A stretch of 39,267 nucleotides of DNA from Flavobacteriales bacterium (GCA_947475095.1 CANJLG010000023.1:1-39267); one strand, 5' to 3'. Counted from the stretch's first letter, positions 7,506-17,453 are shown. Numbers and translations: made by a program. Notes: generated by a model from the letters alone, not told the origin.

Positions 7506-9458
7506 ATGAAATCTTTATTTTTTTCGCTTGCCTTACTTTTTATCGGAACTTCTTATTCTCAAAAAGATGCTACTGTAATGAAAATGGATGGGGAATCAGT
7601 CTATAAGTCTGAATTTTTATCTATTTATTTAAAAAATAATCCTAATCCTAAATATGATAAAGTATCATTGGATGAGTATATGGAACTATTTCAAAAATTT
7701 AAATTAAAAGTTGCTGAGGCTGAGGCTTTAGGGTATGATACCATCCCTAAATTAAAGAAAGAGTTAGAAGGATATAGAAAGCAATTGGCTTTTCCATATC
7801 TAATTGATTCCTCTCAAAATCAAGCATTGGTGATTGAGGCGTATGACCGAACACGTTCTGAAATTCGAGCTTCCCACATTTTGATTAATTTGAATCCAAA
7901 TGCTTTACCTGCTGATACATTGGCTGCATACAATCGATTGATGGGCTTGAAAGCTCGTCTTGATAAAGGGGAAGATTTTGCATCTGTTGCAAAAATGAAA
8001 AATGGCTCTGATGATCCTTCCGTTCAAAATAATGGTGGTGATTTAGGATATTTTACTGCTTTTCAGATGGTATATCCCTTTGAAGATAACGCATACAAAA
8101 CCGCTGTTGGACAAGTTTCTAATCCTTTTAGAACACGATATGGTTACCATATTGTAAAAGTTACAGACAAACGTCAAGCACGAGGAACGATAAAAGTGGC
8201 TCATTTGATGATTTCAACAGGTAAAGAGGTTAGTCAAGAGGCGAAAGATAATGCCGAAAAGAAAATTAATGAGATTTATCAAAAGTTGTTAGCGGGTGCA
8301 AAATGGGATGAAATGGTTGCATTGAACTCCGATGATGCAGGTACTTCCAAAAAAGGTGGGGAATTGCCAGCTTTTGGTTCTGGTACAACACAACGTATGG
8401 TTCCAGTGTTCGAAGATGCGGCGTATACGCTAAAAAAAGATGGCGATATATGCGCTCCTATTAAAACGGATTATGGTTATCATATTATTAAGCGATTAGA
8501 ATGGACGGATGTTAAGTCTTTTGATCTTGCAAAGAAAGAAATTCAAATGAAAGTTAATAAAGATGAACGATCTAAAAAAACCCAAGATTCCTTTGTTGCT
8601 AAATTAAAAGCAAAATACAAGTATTCAAATGCTGGACTTAAGCCAACTAATTGGTTTGTATCCAGTATCGATTCAACGTATTTCATGGGTAAATGGAATT
8701 ATGATAACTTGAAATCAAATAAAGTGATGTTTACTCTAAACAAGAAAAAATTCAAGCAGAAAGATTTTGCCGAATACTTATTGAAAAATTACAGGGGAAT
8801 TAAAAAAGACCTTCCTTCAACTGTGGTTGCAATGCAATTAAAGAATTGGGAAAAGGCTGCTATTTTAGAGTATGAAGAAAGTCAACTTGCTAACAAGTAC
8901 CCAGAATACAAGGCTTTAGTTAATGAGTACCATGATGGTATTTTACTTTATGAAGTAATGTCTGATAAAGTTTGGAATAAAGCAGTAAAAGATACGAGTG
9001 GCTTAAGATTGTTCTTTAATCAAAATAGGGACAAATATCAGTGGCCAAATAGAGTGGATGCAACAATTTATGAATGTTTAAATGCTGATATTGCTTCAAA
9101 AGTATCTAGTATGATAGCAAACGACACAATTAATTCTAAGCATGTTTTAGATGTTGTTAATAAGGATAGCGAATTAAATCTTAAAGTGAAAATGAATAAG
9201 TTTGATGTTACGCAAACTCTTACTTTGAAAGATAGAGAATTAGATCTTGGTGTAAATAAAATGTATGAGTTTGAAGGTAAATTTTATGTGGTAAAAGTTT
9301 CCTCGAAATTACCGGTAATGAGAAAAGAATTCACAGAGGCAAAAGGTTCGATTACTTCTGATTATCAAAACTTCCTTGAACAAGAATGGATAAAGGAATT
9401 AAGAATAAAACACCCAATCGTTATTTTTAATGATGTTCTTTACTCTTTAGGTAAATAA
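7506..9458 (+). CDS. Exported parvulin-type peptidyl-prolyl isomerase, two PpiC domains
   Basis: This envelope folding factor should isomerise X-Pro bonds in periplasmic or outer-membrane proteins. The 650-residue product begins with a signal peptide (MKSLFFSLALLFIGTSYSQ). An N-terminal helical chaperone part is followed by two tandem parvulin domains, about 118-227 (RASHILINLN to YGYHIVKVTDKR) and 228-335 (KVAHLMIS to YGYHIIKRLE). About 300 more residues without a recognised motif follow, likely a second helical chaperone region. The SurA-like gene starts directly at its stop codon. This pair resembles SurA/PpiD function split over two proteins. Confidence 0.92.
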   Translation: MKSLFFSLALLFIGTSYSQKDATVMKMDGESVYKSEFLSIYLKNNPNPKYDKVSLDEYMELFQKFKLKVAEAEALGYDTIPKLKKELEGYRKQLAFPYLIDSSQNQALVIEAYDRTRSEIRASHILINLNPNALPADTLAAYNRLMGLKARLDKGEDFASVAKMKNGSDDPSVQNNGGDLGYFTAFQMVYPFEDNAYKTAVGQVSNPFRTRYGYHIVKVTDKRQARGTIKVAHLMISTGKEVSQEAKDNAEKKINEIYQKLLAGAKWDEMVALNSDDAGTSKKGGELPAFGSGTTQRMVPVFEDAAYTLKKDGDICAPIKTDYGYHIIKRLEWTDVKSFDLAKKEIQMKVNKDERSKKTQDSFVAKLKAKYKYSNAGLKPTNWFVSSIDSTYFMGKWNYDNLKSNKVMFTLNKKKFKQKDFAEYLLKNYRGIKKDLPSTVVAMQLKNWEKAAILEYEESQLANKYPEYKALVNEYHDGILLYEVMSDKVWNKAVKDTSGLRLFFNQNRDKYQWPNRVDATIYECLNADIASKVSSMIANDTINSKHVLDVVNKDSELNLKVKMNKFDVTQTLTLKDRELDLGVNKMYEFEGKFYVVKVSSKLPVMRKEFTEAKGSITSDYQNFLEQEWIKELRIKHPIVIFNDVLYSLGK

Positions 9459-10811
9459 ATGATAAAATTAGTTCTATTTGTTTTAGTTGTTTTTGTTTCA
9501 TCAACTACTTTATTTTCACAGAATGAGGTAATCGATAAAATTATTGCCCAAGTAGGCGATAATATTATTCTGCTCTCTGATATTGAAAGTCAAAAAATGC
9601 AAGCGGTTCAAGCTGGTGTTGAAGTTACATCTATGATGGATTGTTCTATTCTTGAGCAACTCATGTCTGAAGAGTTATACATCAATCAAGCGAAGTTAGA
9701 CAGCCTTATTATTACTGATGAACAAGTCGATGCTGAGATGGAAAATCGCTTGAGGGTAATTCAAAGTAAAATAGGTAGCCGAGAAAAGTTAGAAGAGTTT
9801 TATGGTAAGACCATCACTCAAATAAAAGATGAATTTAGAGTGGTAATAAAAGATAAGTTGCTGGCCCAAGAAATGCTTCGAACAATTACTGAAAATGTCA
9901 CTGTTACTCCGAAAGAGGTTCATACTTATTTTAATTCTCTAAATTCCGATAGCATTCCGTTTATAAACATGAAATTAAGCTTTCAACAAATTGTTAATTA
10001 TCCGCAGATTACAAAAGATGATAAGTTAATCGCCTTTAAAAAAATCGCTGCTATTAGAGTAGATATTGTTACGAATGAAAAATCATTTGAAACTCAAGCT
10101 CGGATTCAATCTGATGATTATGGAAGCGCTCAATTGGGAGGTAAAATTTCCGGTTCTCGGGGAATGATGGTTTCTCAATTTGAATCAACTGTCTATAAAT
10201 TAAAAGTTGGTGAGGTATCAGAAATTATCGAAACGGAATTTGGATACCATATTATTAAGTTAATCAGTAGAAAGGGAGACGATTATGTTTGTCTACATAT
10301 TTTAAAGAGGCCGGAATTTAATAATAAAGCCCTTGATTTATCTTCCAACTTAATGGATTCTTGTTACCTCTTGCTAAAACAAAACAAAATAACGTGGGAT
10401 GAAGCAGTAGTCAGATTTTCAAATGAGGCGATCACAAAACAAAATCATGGTATTATTTCTAATCCCTACACAGGTGACCAATCTTGGAGTATGGATGATT
10501 TAAATGAGATCGACCAGCAAATTTATCTCTTAACGGATGCCATGGAAAAAGGCGACATATCGAGTCCTAACTTGTATATGGACATCTACGAAAGGAAACA
10601 AGGTATTCGAATTGTTCGCCTAATGGAAAGATATCCTCAGCATAAGGCTAATTTAGTGGATGATTATGCGCTGATTAAAGTAGCGGCAGAAAACGACAAA
10701 AAACAAAAAGTTATTGATAATTGGCTTAAAGCAAAAATGGGCAATGCTTTTTTTAGAATTGATGATGATTATATCAATTGTAATTTTAGATTGAACTGGA
10801 TCGCAAATTAA
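9459..10811 (+). CDS. SurA-like periplasmic chaperone / peptidyl-prolyl isomerase
   Basis: The 450-residue product has a signal peptide ([20 protein letters not shown]) followed by [19 protein letters not shown], the classical SurA N-terminal signature. A parvulin domain lies at about 165-270 and ends [14 protein letters not shown] second, more degenerate isomerase-like domain follows ([11 protein letters not shown] onward, about 275-390). Its role is to escort unfolded outer-membrane proteins through the periplasm. The ATG directly abuts the TAA of the upstream isomerase, which implies coupled translation. It resembles SurA, but I leave the symbol blank because Bacteroidetes carry several such paralogues. 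Confidence 0.9.
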   Translation: MIKLVLFVLVVFVSSTTLFSQNEVIDKIIAQVGDNIILLSDIESQKMQAVQAGVEVTSMMDCSILEQLMSEELYINQAKLDSLIITDEQVDAEMENRLRVIQSKIGSREKLEEFYGKTITQIKDEFRVVIKDKLLAQEMLRTITENVTVTPKEVHTYFNSLNSDSIPFINMKLSFQQIVNYPQITKDDKLIAFKKIAAIRVDIVTNEKSFETQARIQSDDYGSAQLGGKISGSRGMMVSQFESTVYKLKVGEVSEIIETEFGYHIIKLISRKGDDYVCLHILKRPEFNNKALDLSSNLMDSCYLLLKQNKITWDEAVVRFSNEAITKQNHGIISNPYTGDQSWSMDDLNEIDQQIYLLTDAMEKGDISSPNLYMDIYERKQGIRIVRLMERYPQHKANLVDDYALIKVAAENDKKQKVIDNWLKAKMGNAFFRIDDDYINCNFRLNWIAN

Positions 10812-10828
10812 ATGAAATAAAAAATACT

Positions 10829-11782
10829 ATGTCAGATAAAGTAAAATTAGACGAGCTTGTAGAACATTATAAATTATTGAAGCAAGAAATTCATAAGGTT
10901 ATTATTGGACAAGATGAGGTAGTTGATCAAGTTTTAATTTCTATGTTTTCACGCGGTCATTGTCTATTGGTTGGTGTGCCTGGTTTAGCTAAAACCTTAT
11001 TAATTAATACGATTGCTCAATCCTTAGGTTTAGGATTTAATAGGATTCAATTTACACCAGATTTGATGCCGTCTGACATCATAGGTTCTGAAATTTTGGA
11101 TGAAACAAGGAATTTCAAGTTTATTAAAGGACCATTGTTTTCAAATATGATTTTAGCAGATGAGATCAATAGAACGCCACCAAAAACGCAATCTGCATTA
11201 TTGGAAGCGATGCAAGAACGACGCGTAACTGCCGCAGGAAATACCTATACATTAGACGCTCCATTTTTTGTTTTAGCGACTCAAAATCCAATCGAACAAG
11301 AGGGAACGTATCCTTTACCTGAAGCACAACTTGATCGATTCATGTTTAACATTTGGGTAGATTATCCATCATATACGGAAGAATTAGCCATTGTTCAATC
11401 AACGACTTCTGACTTCCATCACATTATTAATCCTGTAATTTCTGCTCAGCAAATTATCGATTATCAAGATTTAGTTCGCCGAATACCTGTTGCGGATAAT
11501 GTGTTGGAATATGCGGTAAAATTAGTGGGAAGCACAAGGGTAAATAGTGATAATGTACCTGAGATTACTAAAAAATACATTACTTGGGGAGCTGGTCCAA
11601 GGGCATCCCAATACTTAATAATTGGTGCAAAATGTCATGCAGCATTAAATGGAAGGTATTCTCCCGATATTGAGGATGTGAAAATCGTTGCTAAGCCTAT
11701 TCTTCGTCATCGACTAGTTAAGAATTATAAAGCGGAAGCGGAAGGATTTAGCATGGACAAAATTATTGAAACGCTTTTATAA
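10829..11782 (+). CDS. MoxR-family AAA+ ATPase
   Basis: The 317-residue cytoplasmic ATPase has the P-loop GVPGLAKT at 49-56, Walker [10 protein letters not shown] (D111/E112), [14 protein letters not shown], and sensor-1 [12 protein letters not shown]. It ends with the MoxR lid region ([12 protein letters not shown]). MoxR proteins act as chaperone-like ATPases, usually with DUF58 or von Willebrand A proteins that are co-encoded. Here no such partner follows; instead two exported folding factors precede it by 17 bases. The association with envelope protein folding is inferred from that order. Confidence 0.95.
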   Translation: MSDKVKLDELVEHYKLLKQEIHKVIIGQDEVVDQVLISMFSRGHCLLVGVPGLAKTLLINTIAQSLGLGFNRIQFTPDLMPSDIIGSEILDETRNFKFIKGPLFSNMILADEINRTPPKTQSALLEAMQERRVTAAGNTYTLDAPFFVLATQNPIEQEGTYPLPEAQLDRFMFNIWVDYPSYTEELAIVQSTTSDFHHIINPVISAQQIIDYQDLVRRIPVADNVLEYAVKLVGSTRVNSDNVPEITKKYITWGAGPRASQYLIIGAKCHAALNGRYSPDIEDVKIVAKPILRHRLVKNYKAEAEGFSMDKIIETLL

Positions 11783-11875
11783 TTTTCTGTTTTAGTAAAA
11801 TAACATTGTTCATAATTATTTTTATTTACACCCTTAATTCAATTCATTAATTTTTATTTTTATACAAAATAAATT

Positions 11876-13279
11876 ATGTTCGACGACGACGACGACGATT
11901 TTGCTGAGAATAAATTGAATGAAGACATCGAGTATTTCGAAGCTCATTTAAAAGGTGATTCTATTGGATTTATGGAAAGCGATCGATTAGAGGCCCTAAT
12001 TGATCACTATTTGTTGGTCGGACAATATGCTAAAGCTCGGTCCGCATCAGAGATGGCCAACTATCATTTTTATTATAATGATTTATTTAAACTGAGATTA
12101 GCGCAATCAATGAGTGGTCTAGGTCTGCTTACTGACGCCTTGGATATCTTAAATCAAATCGAAAAAACAGCCATAAATAATTTGGAGTTATTACTTACTA
12201 AAGCTTCTATTTTTAGTCAACTCCGCGATCCTAAAAATGCGATTAAATATTTTAAGATGGCCTTGGAGTATTGCGAAATCGAAGATCGTGATGAGGTTTA
12301 TATTGATATCGCAATGGAGCATCAAAGTATGGGTGAATACCTTGAGGCATGCAAGATATTGAAGGAAGCGTTGAAAGCCAATCCCCAAAATGAAGCAGCC
12401 TTATACGAAATTGCTTTTTGTTATGATCAAGCTGGATTTTATGATGAAGCAATTAAATGTTATTCTGATTTTATCGATGAAAGTCCGTACTCATTTACGG
12501 CATGGTATAATTTAGGAAATGCATTTTCTAAATCAGAGAACTTTGAAAAAGCAATTTGGGCATACGACTATTCAATCCTGATTAATCCTGATTTTGGTCC
12601 TGTTTATTTTAATATGGGAAATGCTTACTTGTCCCTTGAAAAATATCATCAGGCTATTGAGCGATTTTTAACATGTATAAAGTTAGATGGGGACGATGCC
12701 ATGTCTTATTGTTATATCGGAGAAGCGCACGAGCAGTTGAATGAATTTAAGCTCGCTCGCCATTATTATCAATTAAGCATTGAATTAGCTCCAACATTAC
12801 CAGAAGCTTGGTTAGGTTTAGGCATCATTGAAGATTTGGAAGGGAAAACAAAAGAAGGAATTATCTTGATTCAAAAAGCCTTAGATTTTGATCCTGAAAA
12901 TGCGGCAATTCACCACGTGCTAGCTGGGGCGTATGAGAAAATTGACAATAATGACCTCGCCGATAAGTATTATCAATCTTCCTTGATTCTCGATGCTGAA
13001 GATGAGGATTGCTTGATGGATTATGTGGCTTTTAAAGCTAAAAATTCTTCTATGGATGCGATGGATTTCTTGCAAAATTTTATTGCTGAACATAACTCAA
13101 ACCCTATTTCAGCGGTGTTAGAAGTTAATCTAAACTGGATGCTCGGTCAAAAAAAACATGCACTTGAATTATTTGCGAAATGTTTATCTAATAATGAAAT
13201 AACTGCAAAGCAATTATTTGAAATTAATCCTGCATTGTTAGATGATCAAGATTTCGTATCTTTGACGCAAGATGAATGA
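11876..13279 (+). CDS. TPR-repeat protein
   Basis: The 467-residue protein is made mostly of tetratricopeptide helical pairs from about residue 35 to 400. Clear units are AIKYFKMALEYCE, ACKILKEALKANPQNEAALYEI, AIKCYSDFIDESPYSFTAWYNLGNAF, and AIWAYDYSILINPDFGPVYFNMGNAY. It has no signal peptide, so a cytoplasmic scaffold role is likely. The N-terminus is strongly acidic: residues 3-8 are six aspartates, five of them encoded by tandem GAC codons. Its last 8 bases overlap the start of the phosphosulfolactate synthase homologue, so the two are coupled. Partner proteins are unknown. Confidence 0.9.
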   Translation: MFDDDDDDFAENKLNEDIEYFEAHLKGDSIGFMESDRLEALIDHYLLVGQYAKARSASEMANYHFYYNDLFKLRLAQSMSGLGLLTDALDILNQIEKTAINNLELLLTKASIFSQLRDPKNAIKYFKMALEYCEIEDRDEVYIDIAMEHQSMGEYLEACKILKEALKANPQNEAALYEIAFCYDQAGFYDEAIKCYSDFIDESPYSFTAWYNLGNAFSKSENFEKAIWAYDYSILINPDFGPVYFNMGNAYLSLEKYHQAIERFLTCIKLDGDDAMSYCYIGEAHEQLNEFKLARHYYQLSIELAPTLPEAWLGLGIIEDLEGKTKEGIILIQKALDFDPENAAIHHVLAGAYEKIDNNDLADKYYQSSLILDAEDEDCLMDYVAFKAKNSSMDAMDFLQNFIAEHNSNPISAVLEVNLNWMLGQKKHALELFAKCLSNNEITAKQLFEINPALLDDQDFVSLTQDE

Positions 13280-14099
13280 ATTAAATTTTACACTACCTTA
13301 TATTCCAGAAAGATCTGATAAGCCTAGAAATCAAGGCATTACTATGATGATGGATAAAGGTCTCGGATTAAGAGAAACCGAAGATTTTATTGAAGCCTCC
13401 GCTCATTTAACAGACATTGTTAAGTTTGGATTTGGAACTTCTTATGTTACCAAGGATTTTGCTGCTAAAATTAAATTATACAAGGAGGCAGGAATAAGGC
13501 CTTATTTAGGTGGTACACTTTTCGAAGCTTTTTATGCTCGTGGATGTTATGAAGATTATTTGCGTGTTTTAGATAAATATGACCTTGATTTAGCCGAGAT
13601 TTCCGATGGTTCTATCATTATTCCTCATAAAGAAAAATGTCGAATTATTAAGCAATTAGCACGGCACAAAACAGTACTATCTGAAGTTGGTTCTAAGGAT
13701 TCCGGCATAATGATCTCGCCTGCTAAATGGGTTAATTCTATGAAAGCTGAGCTTGATGCAGGTAGTTGGAAAGTTATTGCTGAAGGTAGAGAAGCTGGAA
13801 ATGTTGGTGTTTTTCGTCCAAATGGGACGGCCCATACTATGCTGATTAATCGAATTATTGCCAAAGTTGCGCCTGAATCTATTTTGTGGGAAGCCCCTCA
13901 AAAAAATCAACAAGTTTGGTTTATTAAGTTATTTGGTGCAGAAGTTAATCTTGGTAATATTGCTCCAAATGATATGATTCCTTTAGAATGTCTTCGATTA
14001 GGACTTCGTGGCGACACCTTCTTTGATTTCCTGCCATCTGATTATGCTGATCGTTTAAAGCATGTCAATGATGATGAAATGGATATGAATGACGAGTAG
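13272..14099 (+). CDS. Phosphosulfolactate synthase (ComA) family protein
   Basis: ComA enzymes add sulfite to phosphoenolpyruvate in coenzyme M synthesis in methanogens. Homologues are widespread in Bacteroidetes, which make no coenzyme M. The 275-residue product shows the family pattern: GITMMMDKGLGL near residue 24, DIVKFGFGTSYV, GIRPYLGGTLFEAFYARG, LAEISDGSIII, and LSEVGSKDS. The TIM-barrel length is as expected. It overlaps the TPR gene by 8 bases, and its TAG shares a base with the GTG of the WD40 gene. The fold and family are clear; the actual substrate in this organism is not known, and a sulfonate product is a guess. Confidence 0.85.
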   Translation: MNELNFTLPYIPERSDKPRNQGITMMMDKGLGLRETEDFIEASAHLTDIVKFGFGTSYVTKDFAAKIKLYKEAGIRPYLGGTLFEAFYARGCYEDYLRVLDKYDLDLAEISDGSIIIPHKEKCRIIKQLARHKTVLSEVGSKDSGIMISPAKWVNSMKAELDAGSWKVIAEGREAGNVGVFRPNGTAHTMLINRIIAKVAPESILWEAPQKNQQVWFIKLFGAEVNLGNIAPNDMIPLECLRLGLRGDTFFDFLPSDYADRLKHVNDDEMDMNDE

Positions 14100-14992
14100 T
14101 GTCTGCTATTAATTTTCATAAATCCTTATCGATTTCCGGACATGCAGGTCCAGTTTATGCCATTGTAGAGGATGATTCCTATATTTATTCTGCCAGTGGC
14201 GATAAGTTTATAGCGCGTTGGTCAAAGCAACTGGGAATTCAAGATCGATTTTCTATAAAATTACATGATACGCCTTTCGCACTTTCCCTAGTGGACCAAT
14301 CGAAATTGCTTGTTGTGGGTTTACAATCAGGCACATTACTTGTTTTTGATATTGAAAAGCGAATAGAGATTAAGCAATTAGTTGGGCATAATTATGGCAT
14401 TTTTGCTTTCTGTGAGCATAGAACCAATCGTCATTTATATTCTTCGGATGCCAATGGAAATATTTGTGTTTGGGACATTAATACCTTTGATTTAGTTCTA
14501 AAAATTCCCACGAATGCGGGAAAAATTAGACGTATTATCCTCAATGAGTCAGCATCTTCTTTTGTGATTTGCTGTCAGGATGGTACATTACGTTCGTTTG
14601 ATTGTGATTCTTTTAATGAAATAGCAACTTTTGGTAACCATCTGCTCGGTGCCACTGCTTATGTTACTTTTTCGGAGTTATTTTCGATTAGTGGTGGGAA
14701 AGATGCGCATTTATGTGTGTGGAATATACACACAAATGAGTTGGTTTTACGCTTTCCTGCTCACCGTTTTGTTATCTATGATATCATTAGTTTATTAGAT
14801 GGTAAAATTATCGTAACAGCTAGTCGTGATAAAACAATTAAGGTTTGGGATACAAAAAATTGGGACTTAATTCAAAAAATTGAGGCGAAGCATGGTGGGC
14901 ATAGGTTTTCTGTCAATACACTAATGAAACAAAATGAACATTCTTTCGTTTCTTGTTCCGACGATCAATCTATTATTTGTTGGACTTGTTAA
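14099..14992 (+). CDS. WD40 beta-propeller protein
   Basis: The 297-residue protein begins at a GTG overlapping the previous stop (TAGTG). WD40 repeats run over its entire length: ISGHAGPVYAIVED, GNICVWDINTFDLVLKI, DAHLCVWNIHTNELVLRFPAH, RDKTIKVWDTKNWDLIQKI, and DDQSIICW at the C-terminus, giving about seven blades. There is no signal peptide, so it is probably a cytoplasmic interaction platform. Translational coupling with the ComA-like enzyme and the TPR protein suggests that the three act together, but no partner can be named. Confidence 0.88.
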   Translation: MSAINFHKSLSISGHAGPVYAIVEDDSYIYSASGDKFIARWSKQLGIQDRFSIKLHDTPFALSLVDQSKLLVVGLQSGTLLVFDIEKRIEIKQLVGHNYGIFAFCEHRTNRHLYSSDANGNICVWDINTFDLVLKIPTNAGKIRRIILNESASSFVICCQDGTLRSFDCDSFNEIATFGNHLLGATAYVTFSELFSISGGKDAHLCVWNIHTNELVLRFPAHRFVIYDIISLLDGKIIVTASRDKTIKVWDTKNWDLIQKIEAKHGGHRFSVNTLMKQNEHSFVSCSDDQSIICWTC

Positions 14993-14999
14993 AAATAAT

Positions 15000-15866
15000 A
15001 TGAAATTTAAGCAAAATCTTTATTTATTTACACCTAATCTACTTAAAATTAAGATTTTATCTTTTTTTTTCATCCTGTTTTTCTCTTCTACACACGCTCA
15101 GCAGGCAAATTTTTTTTCACGTTCTGAATTTGGAGTATCGATTGGTCAAATGTATTACATTGGCGACTTGAATAAATTTAAGCCTTTCTATAAAAGTAAT
15201 TGGGCAGGTGGTTTAATGTTCAGGTATAATGTGCATTCAAGATTGTCCCTTCGTTTTAACTACCTTCAAGGGAAAGTCGAAGCGTATGACAGTGATGCAA
15301 AGAATCCTGTGACCATTAACCGAAATCTTTCTTTTCAATCGCCTATCAAGGAAGTTGCCGGCGGTGTAGAATTTCATTACTTTCCTTTCCAATTTGGACA
15401 GAAAAAAAACTCAGGTACAGCATATCTTTTAGCGCAATTAGGTGTTTTTTATATGAGTCCAAGTGTCGTAATTAATGGGGAAACCATCGATTTACAAGTG
15501 CTTGGAACAGAAGCTCAGGGCACCAGCATCAATAGCAGCAGGAAATATTCTAAGTTTCAATTGTGCGTTCCTCTTGGTTTAGGGGTGAAAGCGTCCTTAG
15601 GTAAAAATGTCACGTTTAATTTTGATTTGGCTATTCGCAAAACATTTACGGATTATATCGATGATGTTAAAGCATTTAGCTATGCCGATCCTGCGATTAT
15701 TGCAAGTGAATATGGATCCTTAGCAGCCGATTTATCAAACCAAAGCATCGTCGATAATCGTTATGCGGTGCGAGGAAATCCAACAACCAAAGATTGGTAT
15801 GTTTACTGTGGCGGTATGGTAACAATTCGCTTAGGAAGTGGAAATAAATGTCCAGTACTTCGTTAA
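15000..15866 (+). CDS. DUF6089-type outer-membrane beta-barrel protein
   Basis: The product has 288 residues from the ATG at 15000. A longer frame starts inside the WD40 gene at 14934, but that extension disrupts the signal peptide and is rejected. The N-terminus has an extended n-region and a hydrophobic core (LSFFFILFFSSTHAQQ). RSEFGVSIGQMYYIGDLN follows, typical of small flavobacterial porin-like proteins, with alternating strands and a C-terminal GGMVTIRLG strand. The family role is not established; a related set is linked to outer-membrane assembly. A run of nine T bases (15062-15070) falls in the signal-peptide codons. It is convergent with hldD, one base between stops. Confidence 0.8.
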   Translation: MKFKQNLYLFTPNLLKIKILSFFFILFFSSTHAQQANFFSRSEFGVSIGQMYYIGDLNKFKPFYKSNWAGGLMFRYNVHSRLSLRFNYLQGKVEAYDSDAKNPVTINRNLSFQSPIKEVAGGVEFHYFPFQFGQKKNSGTAYLLAQLGVFYMSPSVVINGETIDLQVLGTEAQGTSINSSRKYSKFQLCVPLGLGVKASLGKNVTFNFDLAIRKTFTDYIDDVKAFSYADPAIIASEYGSLAADLSNQSIVDNRYAVRGNPTTKDWYVYCGGMVTIRLGSGNKCPVLR

Positions 15867-15867
15867 T

Positions 15868-16833
15868 CTAAAAAATAACTTCCTCTAACAGGTAATTTTT
15901 GACGTAGTCTGAAATTCCTTCTTCTAATGTGTGAAAAGGGGAGGAGTACCCAACTCCAACTAATTTAGACATGTCTGCCTCGGTAAAGTATTGATACGTT
16001 GATCTAATGTCTTCAGGTGTGTCAACAAAATCTATTTTAGGACTTAGGCCTAATGAAGTAAAGGTCAATGATGCTAAATCCATGAAGGTTCTTGCTTTTC
16101 CAGAACCTAAATTATATATGCCACTTTTAGGCATTTCATACATTAAAAAGCAGCAAACGTTAACCACATCTTTTACATATACAAAATCGCGTAATTGTTC
16201 GCCATTTTTATAATTTGGATTATGCGAACGAAATAAGCGCATTTCACCCTTTTGTTTAATTTGATGAAAGGTATGAAAAATCACACTTGCCATTCTTCCT
16301 TTATGGTATTCATTCGGACCATAAACATTAAAGAATTTTAATCCAGCCCAAAATGGTGGACATTTAGTTTGTTCCAATACCCAACAATCAAAAGCTTGTT
16401 TTGAATCACCATAAGGATTTAATGGTTTCAATGATGGAATTGTATCATGATTATCTTGGTAGCCATTTTCACCCAAACCATAGGTTGCGGCAGAGCTTGC
16501 ATAGACCATTGGTATTTCGTGAAGGGTACAAATTTTCCAAATTGATTTGGAATAATTTAAATTTAATTCATTGAAAATGGCTACGCTTTTTTCAGTAGTA
16601 TCTGTTCTTGCACCAATATGAAAAACAAAATCAACGCTTGCGGCATTCGTTTCTAGCCATTCAATAAAGTTATCTCTATTAATAAACTGATGAATTTTTT
16701 TGGTGGAATAATTTACTTTTTTATCGGATCTTTCCTCCTCATCAACGGCAATTATTTCCTGCAGTCCTTTTTGGTTTAGTTCCCCAATCAAGCAACTTCC
16801 AATAAATCCTGCAGCGCCAGTTACTACTATCAT
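15868..16833 (-). CDS. hldD: ADP-L-glycero-D-manno-heptose 6-epimerase
   Basis: HldD (RfaD) converts ADP-D-glycero- to ADP-L-glycero-manno-heptose for the lipopolysaccharide core. The 321-residue short-chain dehydrogenase has the Rossmann motif TGAAGFIGS (residues 5-13), GARTDTTE, YASSAATYG, and catalytic Y141-x3-K145 in NPYGDSKQ. The C-terminal NVYGPNEYHKGRMASV and QLRDFVYVKDV segments fit the family. It lies 5 bases after the deoxynucleoside kinase gene, the last gene of a minus-strand operon. gmhA, an earlier step of the same pathway, is also in the window at 32.4 kb. Confidence 0.93.
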   Translation of the reverse strand: MIVVTGAAGFIGSCLIGELNQKGLQEIIAVDEEERSDKKVNYSTKKIHQFINRDNFIEWLETNAASVDFVFHIGARTDTTEKSVAIFNELNLNYSKSIWKICTLHEIPMVYASSAATYGLGENGYQDNHDTIPSLKPLNPYGDSKQAFDCWVLEQTKCPPFWAGLKFFNVYGPNEYHKGRMASVIFHTFHQIKQKGEMRLFRSHNPNYKNGEQLRDFVYVKDVVNVCCFLMYEMPKSGIYNLGSGKARTFMDLASLTFTSLGLSPKIDFVDTPEDIRSTYQYFTEADMSKLVGVGYSSPFHTLEEGISDYVKNYLLEEVIF

Positions 16834-16838
16834 CTAGA

Positions 16839-17453
16839 TTAAAATAAACCGTTTATTTCGGCGTCTATTGAGTTGATAATCTTACCCAAATCTTCTTGGC
16901 TTTCAGTAAAGTTGTTATTATCAATATCAATAATTAATAATTTGCCTTTATCGTAGGTAGAAATCCATGCTTCATATCGCTCGTTTAATCTTTTTAAATA
17001 ATCGAGGCGAATACTTTCTTCGTAGTCTCTCCCTCTTTTTTGGATATGGTTAACGAGGGTAGGGACACTCGCACGGAGGTAGATTAATAAATCTGGTGGA
17101 CTCACAAAGGAATCCATTAAATTAAATAGTGTAAAGTAATTTTCGAAATCTCGGGTGGTCATTAAGCCCATTGAGTGCAAGTTTGGCGCAAAAATAAATG
17201 CGTCTTCATAAATTGTTCGATCTTGTATTACCGTGCCTTCCGTATTTCTTATTTCTTGAATTTGCATGAAGCGACTATTCAAATAATAGATTTGGAGATT
17301 AAAGGACCAGCGCTGCATGTCTTCGTAAAAGTCATTTAGGTAAGGGTTTTGATCTACATCCTCGTAATGAGTTTCCCAAGCGTAATGCTTAGATAATAAA
17401 TTCGTTAGGGTTGTTTTTCCTGCGCCAATATTTCCGGCAATAGCAACGTGCAT
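16839..17453 (-). CDS. Deoxynucleoside kinase (dCK/dGK family)
   Basis: The 204-residue enzyme phosphorylates deoxynucleosides for salvage. The P-loop GNIGAGKT lies at residues 7-14, followed by an acidic ETHYEDVDQNPYL segment. FNLQIYYLNSRFMQ and the catalytic DRTIYEDAFIFA stretch (DRS-type motif) are clear, and the lid region contains KRGRDYEESI. Which deoxynucleoside is preferred cannot be read from the sequence. It sits 5 bases upstream of hldD and 54 bases downstream of an exported protein gene. Confidence 0.92.
   Translation of the reverse strand: MHVAIAGNIGAGKTTLTNLLSKHYAWETHYEDVDQNPYLNDFYEDMQRWSFNLQIYYLNSRFMQIQEIRNTEGTVIQDRTIYEDAFIFAPNLHSMGLMTTRDFENYFTLFNLMDSFVSPPDLLIYLRASVPTLVNHIQKRGRDYEESIRLDYLKRLNERYEAWISTYDKGKLLIIDIDNNNFTESQEDLGKIINSIDAEINGLF

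Noticed and set aside
14934..14999. Start of the DUF6089 gene inside the WD40 gene
   Set aside because: The extension puts a second hydrophobic segment before the signal peptide; ATG 15000 gives a normal signal sequence just after the WD40 stop.
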